This document shows, piece after piece, positions 1 through 7,734 of a stretch of DNA of 64,000 nt. The DNA is from Candidatus Solibacter sp. GTDB lineage: Bacteria; Acidobacteriota; Terriglobia; Bryobacterales; Bryobacteraceae. The position numbers were made by a program, and so were the translations under genes. Where the stretch lies: positions 20,897 to 84,896 of the forward strand of contig PNKE01000044.1 of NCBI GenBank assembly GCA_013822245.1, in the 5' to 3' direction. Numbering within the stretch: the first letter of the stretch is position 1; every line of letters begins with the position of its first letter. The notes under the pieces were generated by a model that saw only the letters and a list, made by a program, of their open reading frames with translations, was not told where the DNA came from and ran no database searches.

Positions 1-81
1 GTCAAGCGGATAGCGGAGCCTGCGCCGGTCCTGGAACGAGACTTCATCACGAGGTTTGACGGCAACGGCGTTGCCGGGGTT
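1..81. other. window edge, no gene assigned
   Basis: This short stretch lies downstream of the minus-strand transporter gene. On the minus strand a frame without its own ATG or GTG continues past the transporter stop, and a GTG/ATG pair in another frame opens near position 50, but too little is visible to decide whether a second gene begins here. Confidence 0.3.
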
Positions 82-846
82 TCATTTGGAATGGCTTGCG
101 ACCGGGCGAAACTCCTCACCCTCGGTCCCCGTGGCAAACGGGCTGAAGTCGGTCGCCACATCGTAGACGTCCACGTTCTCGGCGCGTTTCAGGGAATTGA
201 CCACGGCGTATGTGACCGGCGTCATCGCCGCCTCGTAGAGGACTTTGCCCAGGTAGCCTGAGATGATGAGGTTAACGATGGTGCCGAAGCTTGCCCGGCC
301 GGCGAAGGCGAGCGTCATGATGACGGCGGAATCGACGAGCTGTCCGACCGCGGTTGAGCCGATGGTGCGCATCCAGAGGTGTTTGCCGCCGGACCAGACC
401 TTCATTTTGGCCATGACGTAGGAGTTGGCGAATTCGCCGGCCCAGTAAGCGGCCAGGCTGGCGGCGACCATGCGCGGGATGAAGCTGAAAACCGTCTCGA
501 AGGCTGCCTGATGGGGCCATTCCGGCGCTGGCGGAAGGGCGACGACGATCATGCCGAAGGCGGCCATGAGGGCGGAGGCGAAAAAACCCATCCAGATCGC
601 CCGGCGGGAGCCGGCGTAGCCGTAGACCTCGGTAAAGATGTCGCCGAAAATGTAGGTAATGGGGAAGAGAAGCTGAGCGCCGCTGATGCGGAAGGGTCCG
701 ACGGCGCAGATCTTCTGTCCGATCAGGTTGGAGATCAGCAGGACGACGACAAAGACCATCAGTGCCAGGTCGAAGTAGCGGAAGTGGTGGGTGGGGCGTT
801 CGAGCTTCCGGGCGGACGACGAAATGGCACGGGCCGTTGGATGCAT
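82..846 (-). CDS. queuosine precursor transporter, VUT/YhhQ family
   Basis: This 254-residue integral membrane protein matches the vitamin-uptake-transporter family that brings queuosine precursors (preQ0/preQ1) into the cell for tRNA modification. The first transmembrane helix begins near residue 26, followed by the family-typical NLIGQK segment, the LLFPITYIFGDIFTEVYGY segment near residues 60-78 and a conserved RAIW just after. About six hydrophobic helices can be traced, and the length is usual for the family. The C-terminal 30 residues are polar and variable. It stands apart from the next gene upstream by about 57 bases. The family call is firm; the exact substrate is inferred from family membership. 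Confidence 0.88.
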   Translation of the reverse strand: MHPTARAISSSARKLERPTHHFRYFDLALMVFVVVLLISNLIGQKICAVGPFRISGAQLLFPITYIFGDIFTEVYGYAGSRRAIWMGFFASALMAAFGMIVVALPPAPEWPHQAAFETVFSFIPRMVAASLAAYWAGEFANSYVMAKMKVWSGGKHLWMRTIGSTAVGQLVDSAVIMTLAFAGRASFGTIVNLIISGYLGKVLYEAAMTPVTYAVVNSLKRAENVDVYDVATDFSPFATGTEGEEFRPVASHSK

Positions 847-903
847 GGGAATCTATACAGATTCGCTCCAACGGCCCGGGGAAGCAACTTAATCGACGCG
901 GGG

Positions 904-1377
904 CTACTGTTTGGCGAAGACGGCCTTCATGGTCATCTCGCCCATCGGCGCGACCATCTTGCTGTCGACGGTCATCGTCTTGCCGTCGGCGGAGAGCGAC
1001 CAGCGCTCGACGCCGGTGATCTCGACCTGCTGGCCCTGAACGTTCATGGTTCGTTTGGAATCGATCACGACGACGCTGCCTTCCCACTTGGGCGTGTACA
1101 TGACGACGCCGCGGGGATTCTCCTGTTTCTGCTCCTTGCCGTCCAGGGTATATTCGGTATCCATGGTGCGCTCGCCGCTGGGCGTGGACTGGGTGGTCTT
1201 GATCTTGATCGACGGGTCCTTGTGGTCGATGAGGCGTTCCATTTTCTCGGGGGCGGGCATCTGGCCGAAGTCGCTCTTTGCGGCGTCGAGTTTCCAGTTC
1301 CCGGTGAAGTCGGGCTTATCGGCGGCGATGGCCGCGACCGTCAGCGCCAGTAGGGCCAGCAAGATCCTGCGTTTCAT
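904..1377 (-). CDS. secreted lipocalin-like small protein
   Basis: The 157-residue product has a clear signal peptide (MKRRILLALLALTVAAIAA) and is therefore exported. The mature start reads DFTGNWKLDAAKSDFG, a motif I recognise from small secreted acidobacterial proteins with a beta-barrel, lipocalin-like composition and no known enzymatic role. The remainder alternates short beta strands rich in T, V and K with no cysteine and no catalytic motif. It stands alone on the minus strand between the transporter and the M24-like gene. The function is unknown, and the family identification rests on the N-terminal motif. Confidence 0.7.
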   Translation of the reverse strand: MKRRILLALLALTVAAIAADKPDFTGNWKLDAAKSDFGQMPAPEKMERLIDHKDPSIKIKTTQSTPSGERTMDTEYTLDGKEQKQENPRGVVMYTPKWEGSVVVIDSKRTMNVQGQQVEITGVERWSLSADGKTMTVDSKMVAPMGEMTMKAVFAKQ

Positions 1378-1449
1378 TTTGTTCGTGTCCTTTCACGGCG
1401 CGCGGCAAGATTCGCCACGGGCCCTCTCAGCCTGAATATCGCACAACCG

Positions 1450-2814
1450 CTACCGGGCTGACAGCAACAAAGACGGATTCAGGAGGTAGGGGGATACAAC
1501 CGCCGGCAGATTTGTCAGCGGCAGGACGCCGTCGCTCACCGGGAATCCGAGCGTGGCGCGCATCCAGTGGCGGCGGGCGTCGCAGCGGGCGAGGCAATCG
1601 GGCGACAGGCGATGGATTTCGGCTCGCAGGGCGGGTCCGGCGAGGGCATAGGCGTCTTCCATGCGGGAGGAGTAGTAATCGGGGTGGGAGGGGATGACGT
1701 CGGATTGCATGACCATGCCTTCGCGGAGAGGGATGCGGGAGGCGGGTGCGACGGGGGAGGAGATCCATTCGTCGAAGCCGATGAGGTGGCCGGCGTTGAG
1801 GAAGACGTGGAATTTTTCCTCGGCGAGGCGGGAGTGGATGGCGTCGTGGAGAGCTGCGCCGGTGGAGCCGATGTGGAGTTGATCGAACCAGGCGGCCATG
1901 GCGTCGAAGTAGGGGCCGGCGAAGGAGGCGGCGTAATCGCGGATGGAGGCGGGGAGTTCGTCTGGACCGGCGACAACCCAGCCGGCGCGGCAGCAGTTGG
2001 CGCCCCAGTAGCAGATGCCGCAGGAGAAGCGTCCGCCGCGGACGATGCGCTCGCCGCGGGCGCTGGCGAGGGAGACGCGGTTTCGGCCGCACTTGAGCGT
2101 CATGTGGCAGCCGAGGGGGACGCCGTTGTACTGAGCGTGTTGGAGGAGGTCGTGGTCGAGGGCGCCGGGGGTGATGGCGTCGATGACGCGCTTCATGCCG
2201 TCGCTGGCGAGCGCGCCGGTCCATTCGAAGAAGACGATTTCCGCGGCGGTGGCGGTGGAGCGCAGGCCGTCGAGGGGATCGACGAAGAGGGCGGCGGCGT
2301 TTTCGACGTTTTCCCAGCCGGCGGCGAAGCGGACGGCATCGACGAGATAGGAAGGGGCGTCGATGCGGCGGGGATCGTTGTAGTCCTTCCAGCCGGCGAG
2401 GCCGGCGCGGGAGTGGGCGTCGACGCCTTCATCGCGGAGGATTTCGGCAAGGGGGCGCGAGGAGTCCTTGGGCATGGATGGCAGAGAAAACCACTGGAAG
2501 CGCTCGACGCGCATGGGCGCGGGGGTGGCGGGCAGGTAGTTGACGCATTCGTTGCCGGCGAGCATGAGGGGGGCGCCGCGGAGGCCGATGATGAGCAGGG
2601 CCTCTTCGAAGCGGGGGTCGAAGCCGGAGGTCCAGAGGAGGTTGGCGAAGTGTTCGCGGTCGCCGTAGACGATGAGATGGGTCCAGCCGAGGCGGTCCAT
2701 GCGGGCGCGGATTGAGTCGAGGCGGGCCTCATAGCCTTCGCGGGAGAGCCGCCAGGGGGGAGGCTCGGCGGCGCGTCCGAAATCGGGGACCTGGGTTTCG
2801 ATCAGCCTTGCCAT
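1450..2814 (-). CDS. M24 (pita-bread fold) protein lacking metal-binding aspartates
   Basis: The 454-residue product has a creatinase-type N-terminal domain (about residues 25-175) and a C-terminal pita-bread domain like Xaa-Pro aminopeptidases. In active M24 metallopeptidases two aspartates, one histidine and two glutamates bind two metals. Here the histidine is kept in GHLIGFDEW and the last glutamate in RMEDAYAL. The place where both aspartates should be reads SCGICYWGANCCRAGW and has none, and the GMVMQSDV segment has Asp where Glu is usual. It is therefore unlikely to be a standard metallopeptidase. A metal-independent, creatinase-like hydrolase or a pseudoenzyme is possible. It sits 83 bases downstream of two amino-acid permeases on the same strand. 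Confidence 0.75.
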   Translation of the reverse strand: MARLIETQVPDFGRAAEPPPWRLSREGYEARLDSIRARMDRLGWTHLIVYGDREHFANLLWTSGFDPRFEEALLIIGLRGAPLMLAGNECVNYLPATPAPMRVERFQWFSLPSMPKDSSRPLAEILRDEGVDAHSRAGLAGWKDYNDPRRIDAPSYLVDAVRFAAGWENVENAAALFVDPLDGLRSTATAAEIVFFEWTGALASDGMKRVIDAITPGALDHDLLQHAQYNGVPLGCHMTLKCGRNRVSLASARGERIVRGGRFSCGICYWGANCCRAGWVVAGPDELPASIRDYAASFAGPYFDAMAAWFDQLHIGSTGAALHDAIHSRLAEEKFHVFLNAGHLIGFDEWISSPVAPASRIPLREGMVMQSDVIPSHPDYYSSRMEDAYALAGPALRAEIHRLSPDCLARCDARRHWMRATLGFPVSDGVLPLTNLPAVVSPYLLNPSLLLSAR

Positions 2815-2897
2815 GGGCCGGGGGCTCGGTGCTGTTGCGAGGCGGTGGACGCGGCGGCCCCCCCTTGAAGGAATTGGCTGCGGTGCATTCCTGAAGT

Positions 2898-4340
2898 TTA
2901 CTTCCTGGCGGCGAGCGACTTTTGGAGGTGGCTGCGGGAGCGGCTGTAGGCGAAGTAGACGATGAGGCCGAGAACCATCCAGGTGAGGAAGGCTGCCCAG
3001 GTGAGCTTATCGAGGCTGAGCATCAGCAGCAGGTTGAAGGCGACGCCCAGGATGGGGACCAGCGGGACCCACGGGGTGCGGAAGGGGCGCGGCAGGTCCG
3101 GCTGGGTCTTGCGCATGATGATCACGGCGATGCAGACCAGGACAAAGGCGAACAGGGTGCCGATGCTGGTCAACTCGCCGAGTTTCGAGATCGGCGTGAA
3201 GGCCGAGAAAAGCGACACAAAGACCAGCAGCAGTAGGTTCGACAGATACGGCGTCTTCAGTTTGGGATGGAGGCGGGAGAACAAGCCGGGCAGAAGTCCG
3301 TCGCGAGACATCGAGAAGAAGACGCGGGACTGGCCGAGGAGCATGACCAGCATGACCGAGGTCAGGCCGGCCAGCGCGCCAAGTTTCATCAGCTTGCCCA
3401 TCCAGGGGTAGCCGGTCATCTTATCGACGGCGACGGCGAGGGGCGCGGCGGTGTTGAGTTCCTTGTAGTTGACCACGCCGGTGAGCACGAGGGCGTAGGC
3501 GATGTAGAGGATGGTGCATACGATGAGCGAACCGACGATGCCGATGGGCATGTCACGTTTGGGGTTTTTGGCTTCCTGGGCGGCGGTGGAAACGGCGTCG
3601 AAGCCGATGTAGGCGAAAAAGATCATGCCGGCGGCGCGGAGAACGCCGGTCCAGCCGAAGTCGCCGAACTTCTCGGAGGTGGCCGGCGGAACGAACGGGG
3701 AGTAGTTCGCGGTGTTGATGTAGAAGTAGCCCAGGGCGATGAACACCAGAACGACGCTGACCTTGATGGCGACGACGACGGAGTTGAACCGCGCGCTCTC
3801 CTGGATGCCGATGATGAGGATCGCCGTGATCACGCAGATGATGATGACGGCCATGAGGTTCATGGTTCCGGGCACATTGTCCCAGGGCGAGGCGAGCAGG
3901 GCGTGGGGGATTTCGATGCCGGCGTCCTTCATGATCGAGGCGAAGTAAGCCGACCAACTGACCGAGACGGTGGCGGCGCCGATGGCGTATTCAAGCACCA
4001 GCGCCCAGCCGATGATCCAGGCCAGCAGTTCGCCCATGGTGGCGTAGGCGTAGGTGTAGGCGCTGCCGGCGATGGGGATCATGGTGGAGAATTCGCTGTA
4101 GCAGAAGCCGGCGAATGCGCAGCCCACGGCGGCGAGGATGAAGCTGTAGACGACGCCGGGCCCGGCGTGTTGAGCGGCGGCGACGCCGGTAAGGGTGAAG
4201 ATGCCGGCGCCGATGATGGCGCCGATACCGAGAAGGATCAGCGACGTGGCGGTGAGCGTGCGTTTAAGGGTTTCACCCCCGGTTTTGCCTTCTGACTCAG
4301 CCAGCAGGCTCTCGATGGTCTTAGTCGCGAACAGGCTCAT
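2898..4340 (-). CDS. APC-family amino acid permease, CAT/YfnA-like
   Basis: This 480-residue protein is an amino acid-polyamine-organocation transporter with about 12 transmembrane helices. The N-terminal GIGAIIGAGIFTLTG segment (about residues 38-52) is the helix-1 substrate-binding break of the family, and FAYIGFDAVSTAAQEAKNP (about residues 240-258) is the typical helix-6 and loop signature of cationic amino acid transporters. The gene overlaps the upstream permease by 20 bases, so the two are surely cotranscribed. Related CAT-type proteins take up basic or branched amino acids; the true substrate cannot be told from sequence. Confidence 0.88.
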   Translation of the reverse strand: MSLFATKTIESLLAESEGKTGGETLKRTLTATSLILLGIGAIIGAGIFTLTGVAAAQHAGPGVVYSFILAAVGCAFAGFCYSEFSTMIPIAGSAYTYAYATMGELLAWIIGWALVLEYAIGAATVSVSWSAYFASIMKDAGIEIPHALLASPWDNVPGTMNLMAVIIICVITAILIIGIQESARFNSVVVAIKVSVVLVFIALGYFYINTANYSPFVPPATSEKFGDFGWTGVLRAAGMIFFAYIGFDAVSTAAQEAKNPKRDMPIGIVGSLIVCTILYIAYALVLTGVVNYKELNTAAPLAVAVDKMTGYPWMGKLMKLGALAGLTSVMLVMLLGQSRVFFSMSRDGLLPGLFSRLHPKLKTPYLSNLLLLVFVSLFSAFTPISKLGELTSIGTLFAFVLVCIAVIIMRKTQPDLPRPFRTPWVPLVPILGVAFNLLLMLSLDKLTWAAFLTWMVLGLIVYFAYSRSRSHLQKSLAARK

Positions 4341-5742
4341 TCAAACTCCTTCGCTTATTCATGGCCGTCCAGGCCGCGTACACCGGAACGCCGAGCATGA
4401 CGATGATCAGCCCAGGCCAGGTGTAGTTTGGCTTGTGGATCAGCAGCAGTATCTCAATGACAGCGGCGGCGCCGATATAAAGCGCCGGCAGCACCGGGTA
4501 TCCGACCGCCCGGTAGGGCCTCTCCATCTCCGGGCGCGTGCGGCGGAGCACGAACAAACCGGCGATGGTCATCACATAGAAAAGCAAAACAGCGAAGATA
4601 ACATAGTCCAGAAGGTCGCTGTAGGCGCCGCTGAGGGTGAGGGTGCAGCCCCAGGCGCATTGAACCCAAAGAGAGGCGACCGGGACGTGGGTCTTCGGAT
4701 CGAGTCTGCCGCAGGCCTTGAAGAACAATCCATCCTGGGCCATGGCGTAATAGACGCGCGAACCGGCCATGACGAGTCCGTTGACACAGCCGAAGGTGGA
4801 AACAAGGACGGCCAGGGCCATGATCCAGGTGGCCGAGGAGCCAAACATGACGGCCATGACGGCGGTGGCCACGCGGTCCTCGGGCGCGGACTGGATGGCG
4901 GCCAGGGGCAGGGCGGAGAGATAGACGAGGTTGCAGAGAAGGTAGATGACGCTGACGACGCCGACGCCGAGGGCGAGCGACAGCGGAAGGTTGCGTTTGG
5001 GGTTGCGGACCTCGCCGGCGGTGAAGGTGACGTTGTGCCAGGCGTCAGAGGAGAACAGCGAGCCGACCATGGCCAGGCCGACCATGCGGACCGCCGCCCA
5101 GGACCAGTCCGCCCCGGCCCAGAAATCGCCGAAGTTGGCCGAAATCGCCTCCTCGCGGCGGCCCAGGGCGATGCCGAGGACAATCAACGCGGCCAGTGAG
5201 GCGATCTTGGCGAAGGTGAAGATATTCTGCACGCGCGCGCCGGTTTTCAGTCCGCGGGTGTTGACCCAGGTCAGCAGGACGAGCAGGGCCATGGCCACGG
5301 CCATCTGGGTGGTGAGGCCGAGCGGGCCGATCTTGAAGATCCAGTTCCGGGCCGAGACCGAGGGCAGGAGTTCGCCGAGGAATATGGCGAAGGCGACGGC
5401 GACGGCGGCGATGGTGCCGGTCTGGATGACGGTGAACAGGGTCCAGCCGTAGAGGAAGCCGCTCAAGGGGCCGAAGGCTTCGCGGAGGTAGACGTACTGG
5501 CCGCCGGCCTTGGGCATGGCGGCGGCGAGTTCGCCATAGCTGAGGGCGGCGATGATGGTGAGGATGGCGGTGACCAGCCAGGTGGCCATCAGCAGGGCAG
5601 GGGACTGGGTTTGGCGGGCGATATCGGCTGAGACGATGAAGACGCCGGAGCCGATCATGGAGCCCATGACGAGGGTGGTGGAGTCAATCAGGCCGAGACC
5701 CTTGACCAGTCCGGGCGCGTTCATTTGGTTGCCTGAAGCCAT
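4321..5742 (-). CDS. APC-family amino acid permease, LAT/SteT-like
   Basis: The 473-residue product is a second APC permease, closer to the serine/threonine exchanger and L-type transporter branch. It has the GSMIGSGVFIVSADIARQ helix-1 motif (about residues 28-45), the PKAGGQYVYLREAFGPLSGFLYGW segment after helix 2 split over about residues 77-100, and about 12 hydrophobic helices. It overlaps the ThiE-like gene upstream by 22 bases and the next permease downstream by 20 bases, a compact three-gene unit. Two consecutive permeases of different APC branches suggest uptake of different amino acids or an exchange pair; this is inference. Confidence 0.87.
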   Translation of the reverse strand: MASGNQMNAPGLVKGLGLIDSTTLVMGSMIGSGVFIVSADIARQTQSPALLMATWLVTAILTIIAALSYGELAAAMPKAGGQYVYLREAFGPLSGFLYGWTLFTVIQTGTIAAVAVAFAIFLGELLPSVSARNWIFKIGPLGLTTQMAVAMALLVLLTWVNTRGLKTGARVQNIFTFAKIASLAALIVLGIALGRREEAISANFGDFWAGADWSWAAVRMVGLAMVGSLFSSDAWHNVTFTAGEVRNPKRNLPLSLALGVGVVSVIYLLCNLVYLSALPLAAIQSAPEDRVATAVMAVMFGSSATWIMALAVLVSTFGCVNGLVMAGSRVYYAMAQDGLFFKACGRLDPKTHVPVASLWVQCAWGCTLTLSGAYSDLLDYVIFAVLLFYVMTIAGLFVLRRTRPEMERPYRAVGYPVLPALYIGAAAVIEILLLIHKPNYTWPGLIIVMLGVPVYAAWTAMNKRRSLNEPVRD

Positions 5743-6347
5743 ATGCGGATGCGTTGGCGGAGGATATCGAGGGTGAGGCCATCGGGGGCGAGGCCGCCGA
5801 TGACGGCGATGGAGTCGGCGCCGGAGGCGAGCACGTGAGGGGCGGTTTCGGCCGTGATGCCGCCGATGGCGACCAGCGGGAGATGGGTGAGTTTGCGGAC
5901 TGCCGAGACGCCCGCCGGGCCGACGGCGGGGTCGGGGTCTTGCTTCGAGGATGTCTGGTAGACGGGGCCGATGGCGAGGTAGCCGATGGGCTGGTGGGCG
6001 GCGCGGGCGGCCTGGTCCTCGTTGTGAGTGGAGAAGCCGATGAGCGCGCCAGGGGCGACACGGCGGGCCGAGGCGGGAGGAAGGTCGTCCTGGCCCAGGT
6101 GGAGACCGGCGTTGAGGATGGCGGCGACGTCGGCGCGGTCGTTGATGATGCAGAGGACGCCGGCGCCGTGGGCGCGGGTGCGGATGCGGCCCATCAGTTC
6201 GAAGGCGGACCGGGTGAGCGGGGCTTTGTGGCGGATCTGGATGATGCGGGCGCCTTCATCCATAAGGGTGGAGGCGAAAAGCTCAGGCTCGAAGCCGCGT
6301 TTCTCGAGGAGCTGCGTGTCGATGATTGGATAGAACCTGGGAAGCAA
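5721..6347 (-). CDS. thiE: thiamine-phosphate synthase-like protein (ThiE/TenI family)
   Basis: This 208-residue TIM-barrel protein carries the ThiE signatures in order: IQIRHK near residue 36, INDRADVA near 68, GLHLGQDDLP near 80, IGFSTHN near 100, YLAIGPVYQTSSK near 122 and VAIGGI near 160. ThiE joins HMP-pyrophosphate to thiazole phosphate to make thiamine phosphate. TenI, a close relative, only aromatises the thiazole, so the assignment between the two is not certain, though the SK and NDR residues favour ThiE. The frame starts with TTG directly behind a GGAGA, and no better start is seen because YPIID, the first conserved strand, follows at once. It is the first gene of an overlapping unit with two permeases. 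Confidence 0.8.
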   Translation of the reverse strand: MLPRFYPIIDTQLLEKRGFEPELFASTLMDEGARIIQIRHKAPLTRSAFELMGRIRTRAHGAGVLCIINDRADVAAILNAGLHLGQDDLPPASARRVAPGALIGFSTHNEDQAARAAHQPIGYLAIGPVYQTSSKQDPDPAVGPAGVSAVRKLTHLPLVAIGGITAETAPHVLASGADSIAVIGGLAPDGLTLDILRQRIRIWLQATK

Positions 6348-6403
6348 TCTCCATAGGATATGCGAAAAGCGCCGGCGCCGTGCCGCGCGGTCCGCCCGGC
6401 GTG

Positions 6404-7633
6404 TCAGCGCTTGAGGCTTTCGACGATCCGGGCGGCGGCGGCGGTGAGCGATGCGGGATTCCGGATAAGGTCGCGGATGCGGTCTTCGCCTTCGTCGCCG
6501 GCCAGCGTTTCGACGGCGGCGAGGGCGTAGTCATAGGCGAGGCGGGCCTGGGCGGCGGACATGCCGCTCCAGGGGCCGGAGAGCGCGGAGAGGCCCGGCA
6601 GTCGGCCGTCGCGGAGGGCAGACCGGACCTCCGCCTTCTGCCCGTCCGTCAGGCGGTCGCCTGAGTACCGCTGGGCGAGACCCTCGTGGAACCAGGACGG
6701 AAAGCTGCCTCGGCGGGCAAGGCAGGCGTGGACGATCTCATGCGCAAAGCGGCGGCGCAGTTCAGGCGAGACCACGGCGGCGTCGGGCATGCCGACGCGA
6801 ATGCGGCCGTCGTATTGAGCGGCGCTCCATTCGGCGCCGCCGGAGGAGGCCTTGTATGCGTCCCGGCTGAGAACAATGGCGGTGATGGATTCGTTGCCGC
6901 CGCAGCCCAACTGGCCGTCGATGCGCTGGTATTCGGCGTCGAGCGCCTGCAGCATCGCGGAGGCGATGTGTGCAGGAATCTGGCCGCCGTCGAAGCGGAG
7001 GCGGAAGCGCTCGCCGTGTTCGACGTTGGCGCCGCTGTCGGCGGCGGATTCGCGGGTGAGGCGGTCGAGGAGGCGGGCGACCGAGGGGTTGTTTTCAATT
7101 TGGAGGGATTCGCGCCAGTACTGCGCGGCGCGGGCGAGTTCGTCACTCTGGTAAGCGGCCAGGCCGGCGAGCGCGAGGGTGAGCGGATTCAACCGGCCCT
7201 CGTTGGCGAGCGACCATTCCAGCCGGCGCAACGCCTGTTTGGGCTGGTGGTGGTCGAGCAGGTCCATTGCCTCCCTGACCGTTGAACTGGCGAGTCCATT
7301 CAACCGGATACCGGCCTCGGCGGGCCTGACCGCGGCGCGGGGGGCCGCGGGGGCCGATGGGGAGTCCGCCGGGCTGGCGGACCGCCTGCCCTGCTCGAAA
7401 CCGTCGAGGCCGCCGAGGTCGGCCGCACTCAAGTAGCCCTGTCTGCCCGCGGCTTGCACCTTGTAGCAGACGCCGAGTTCGCCGTTCATGGAGAAGCGGA
7501 TGGACACGCCGGTTCCAGGGGCGAGTTGGGCGATGCCGGCGCTGCTCTGGTCGCAGCCCTCGCGAAGAACAGCCCCGCCGGGACCCACCTGGGGGGGCGC
7601 GGCCAGCAGCGCGAGGAGTGGGAGCGGAATCAT
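6404..7633 (-). CDS. exported HExxH peptidase (gluzincin, peptidase MA-like)
   Basis: Starting at the ATG at 7633 gives a 409-residue protein with a short hydrophobic leader (MIPLPLLALLAAP) that is probably a signal peptide; the frame stays open further upstream but without leader character. An early region (about residues 20-80) resembles an SH3-like wall-associated module. A TPR-like helical segment follows at about 130-190. The catalytic region has FAHEIVH near residue 320 and WFHEGLAQRYSG about 20 residues later, the HExxH plus distal glutamate pattern of the MA-like peptidases. The target is unknown. A role at the cell wall or in the periplasm is inference from the leader. Confidence 0.72.
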   Translation of the reverse strand: MIPLPLLALLAAPPQVGPGGAVLREGCDQSSAGIAQLAPGTGVSIRFSMNGELGVCYKVQAAGRQGYLSAADLGGLDGFEQGRRSASPADSPSAPAAPRAAVRPAEAGIRLNGLASSTVREAMDLLDHHQPKQALRRLEWSLANEGRLNPLTLALAGLAAYQSDELARAAQYWRESLQIENNPSVARLLDRLTRESAADSGANVEHGERFRLRFDGGQIPAHIASAMLQALDAEYQRIDGQLGCGGNESITAIVLSRDAYKASSGGAEWSAAQYDGRIRVGMPDAAVVSPELRRRFAHEIVHACLARRGSFPSWFHEGLAQRYSGDRLTDGQKAEVRSALRDGRLPGLSALSGPWSGMSAAQARLAYDYALAAVETLAGDEGEDRIRDLIRNPASLTAAAARIVESLKR

Positions 7634-7734
7634 GATTCTCCTACTCTCCAGATCGGAGCCAGGGCGCCGGCACTGTAGCCCGAGGACGTCAGATTTCCCT
7701 ATGCGCAAAAACAAAATGGGCGGAAAATGATTAC

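Noticed and set aside
1567..2715. 382-codon open frame on the plus strand
   Set aside because: It is antisense to the M24-fold gene, with a typical Gly/Ala/Val/Glu shadow composition.
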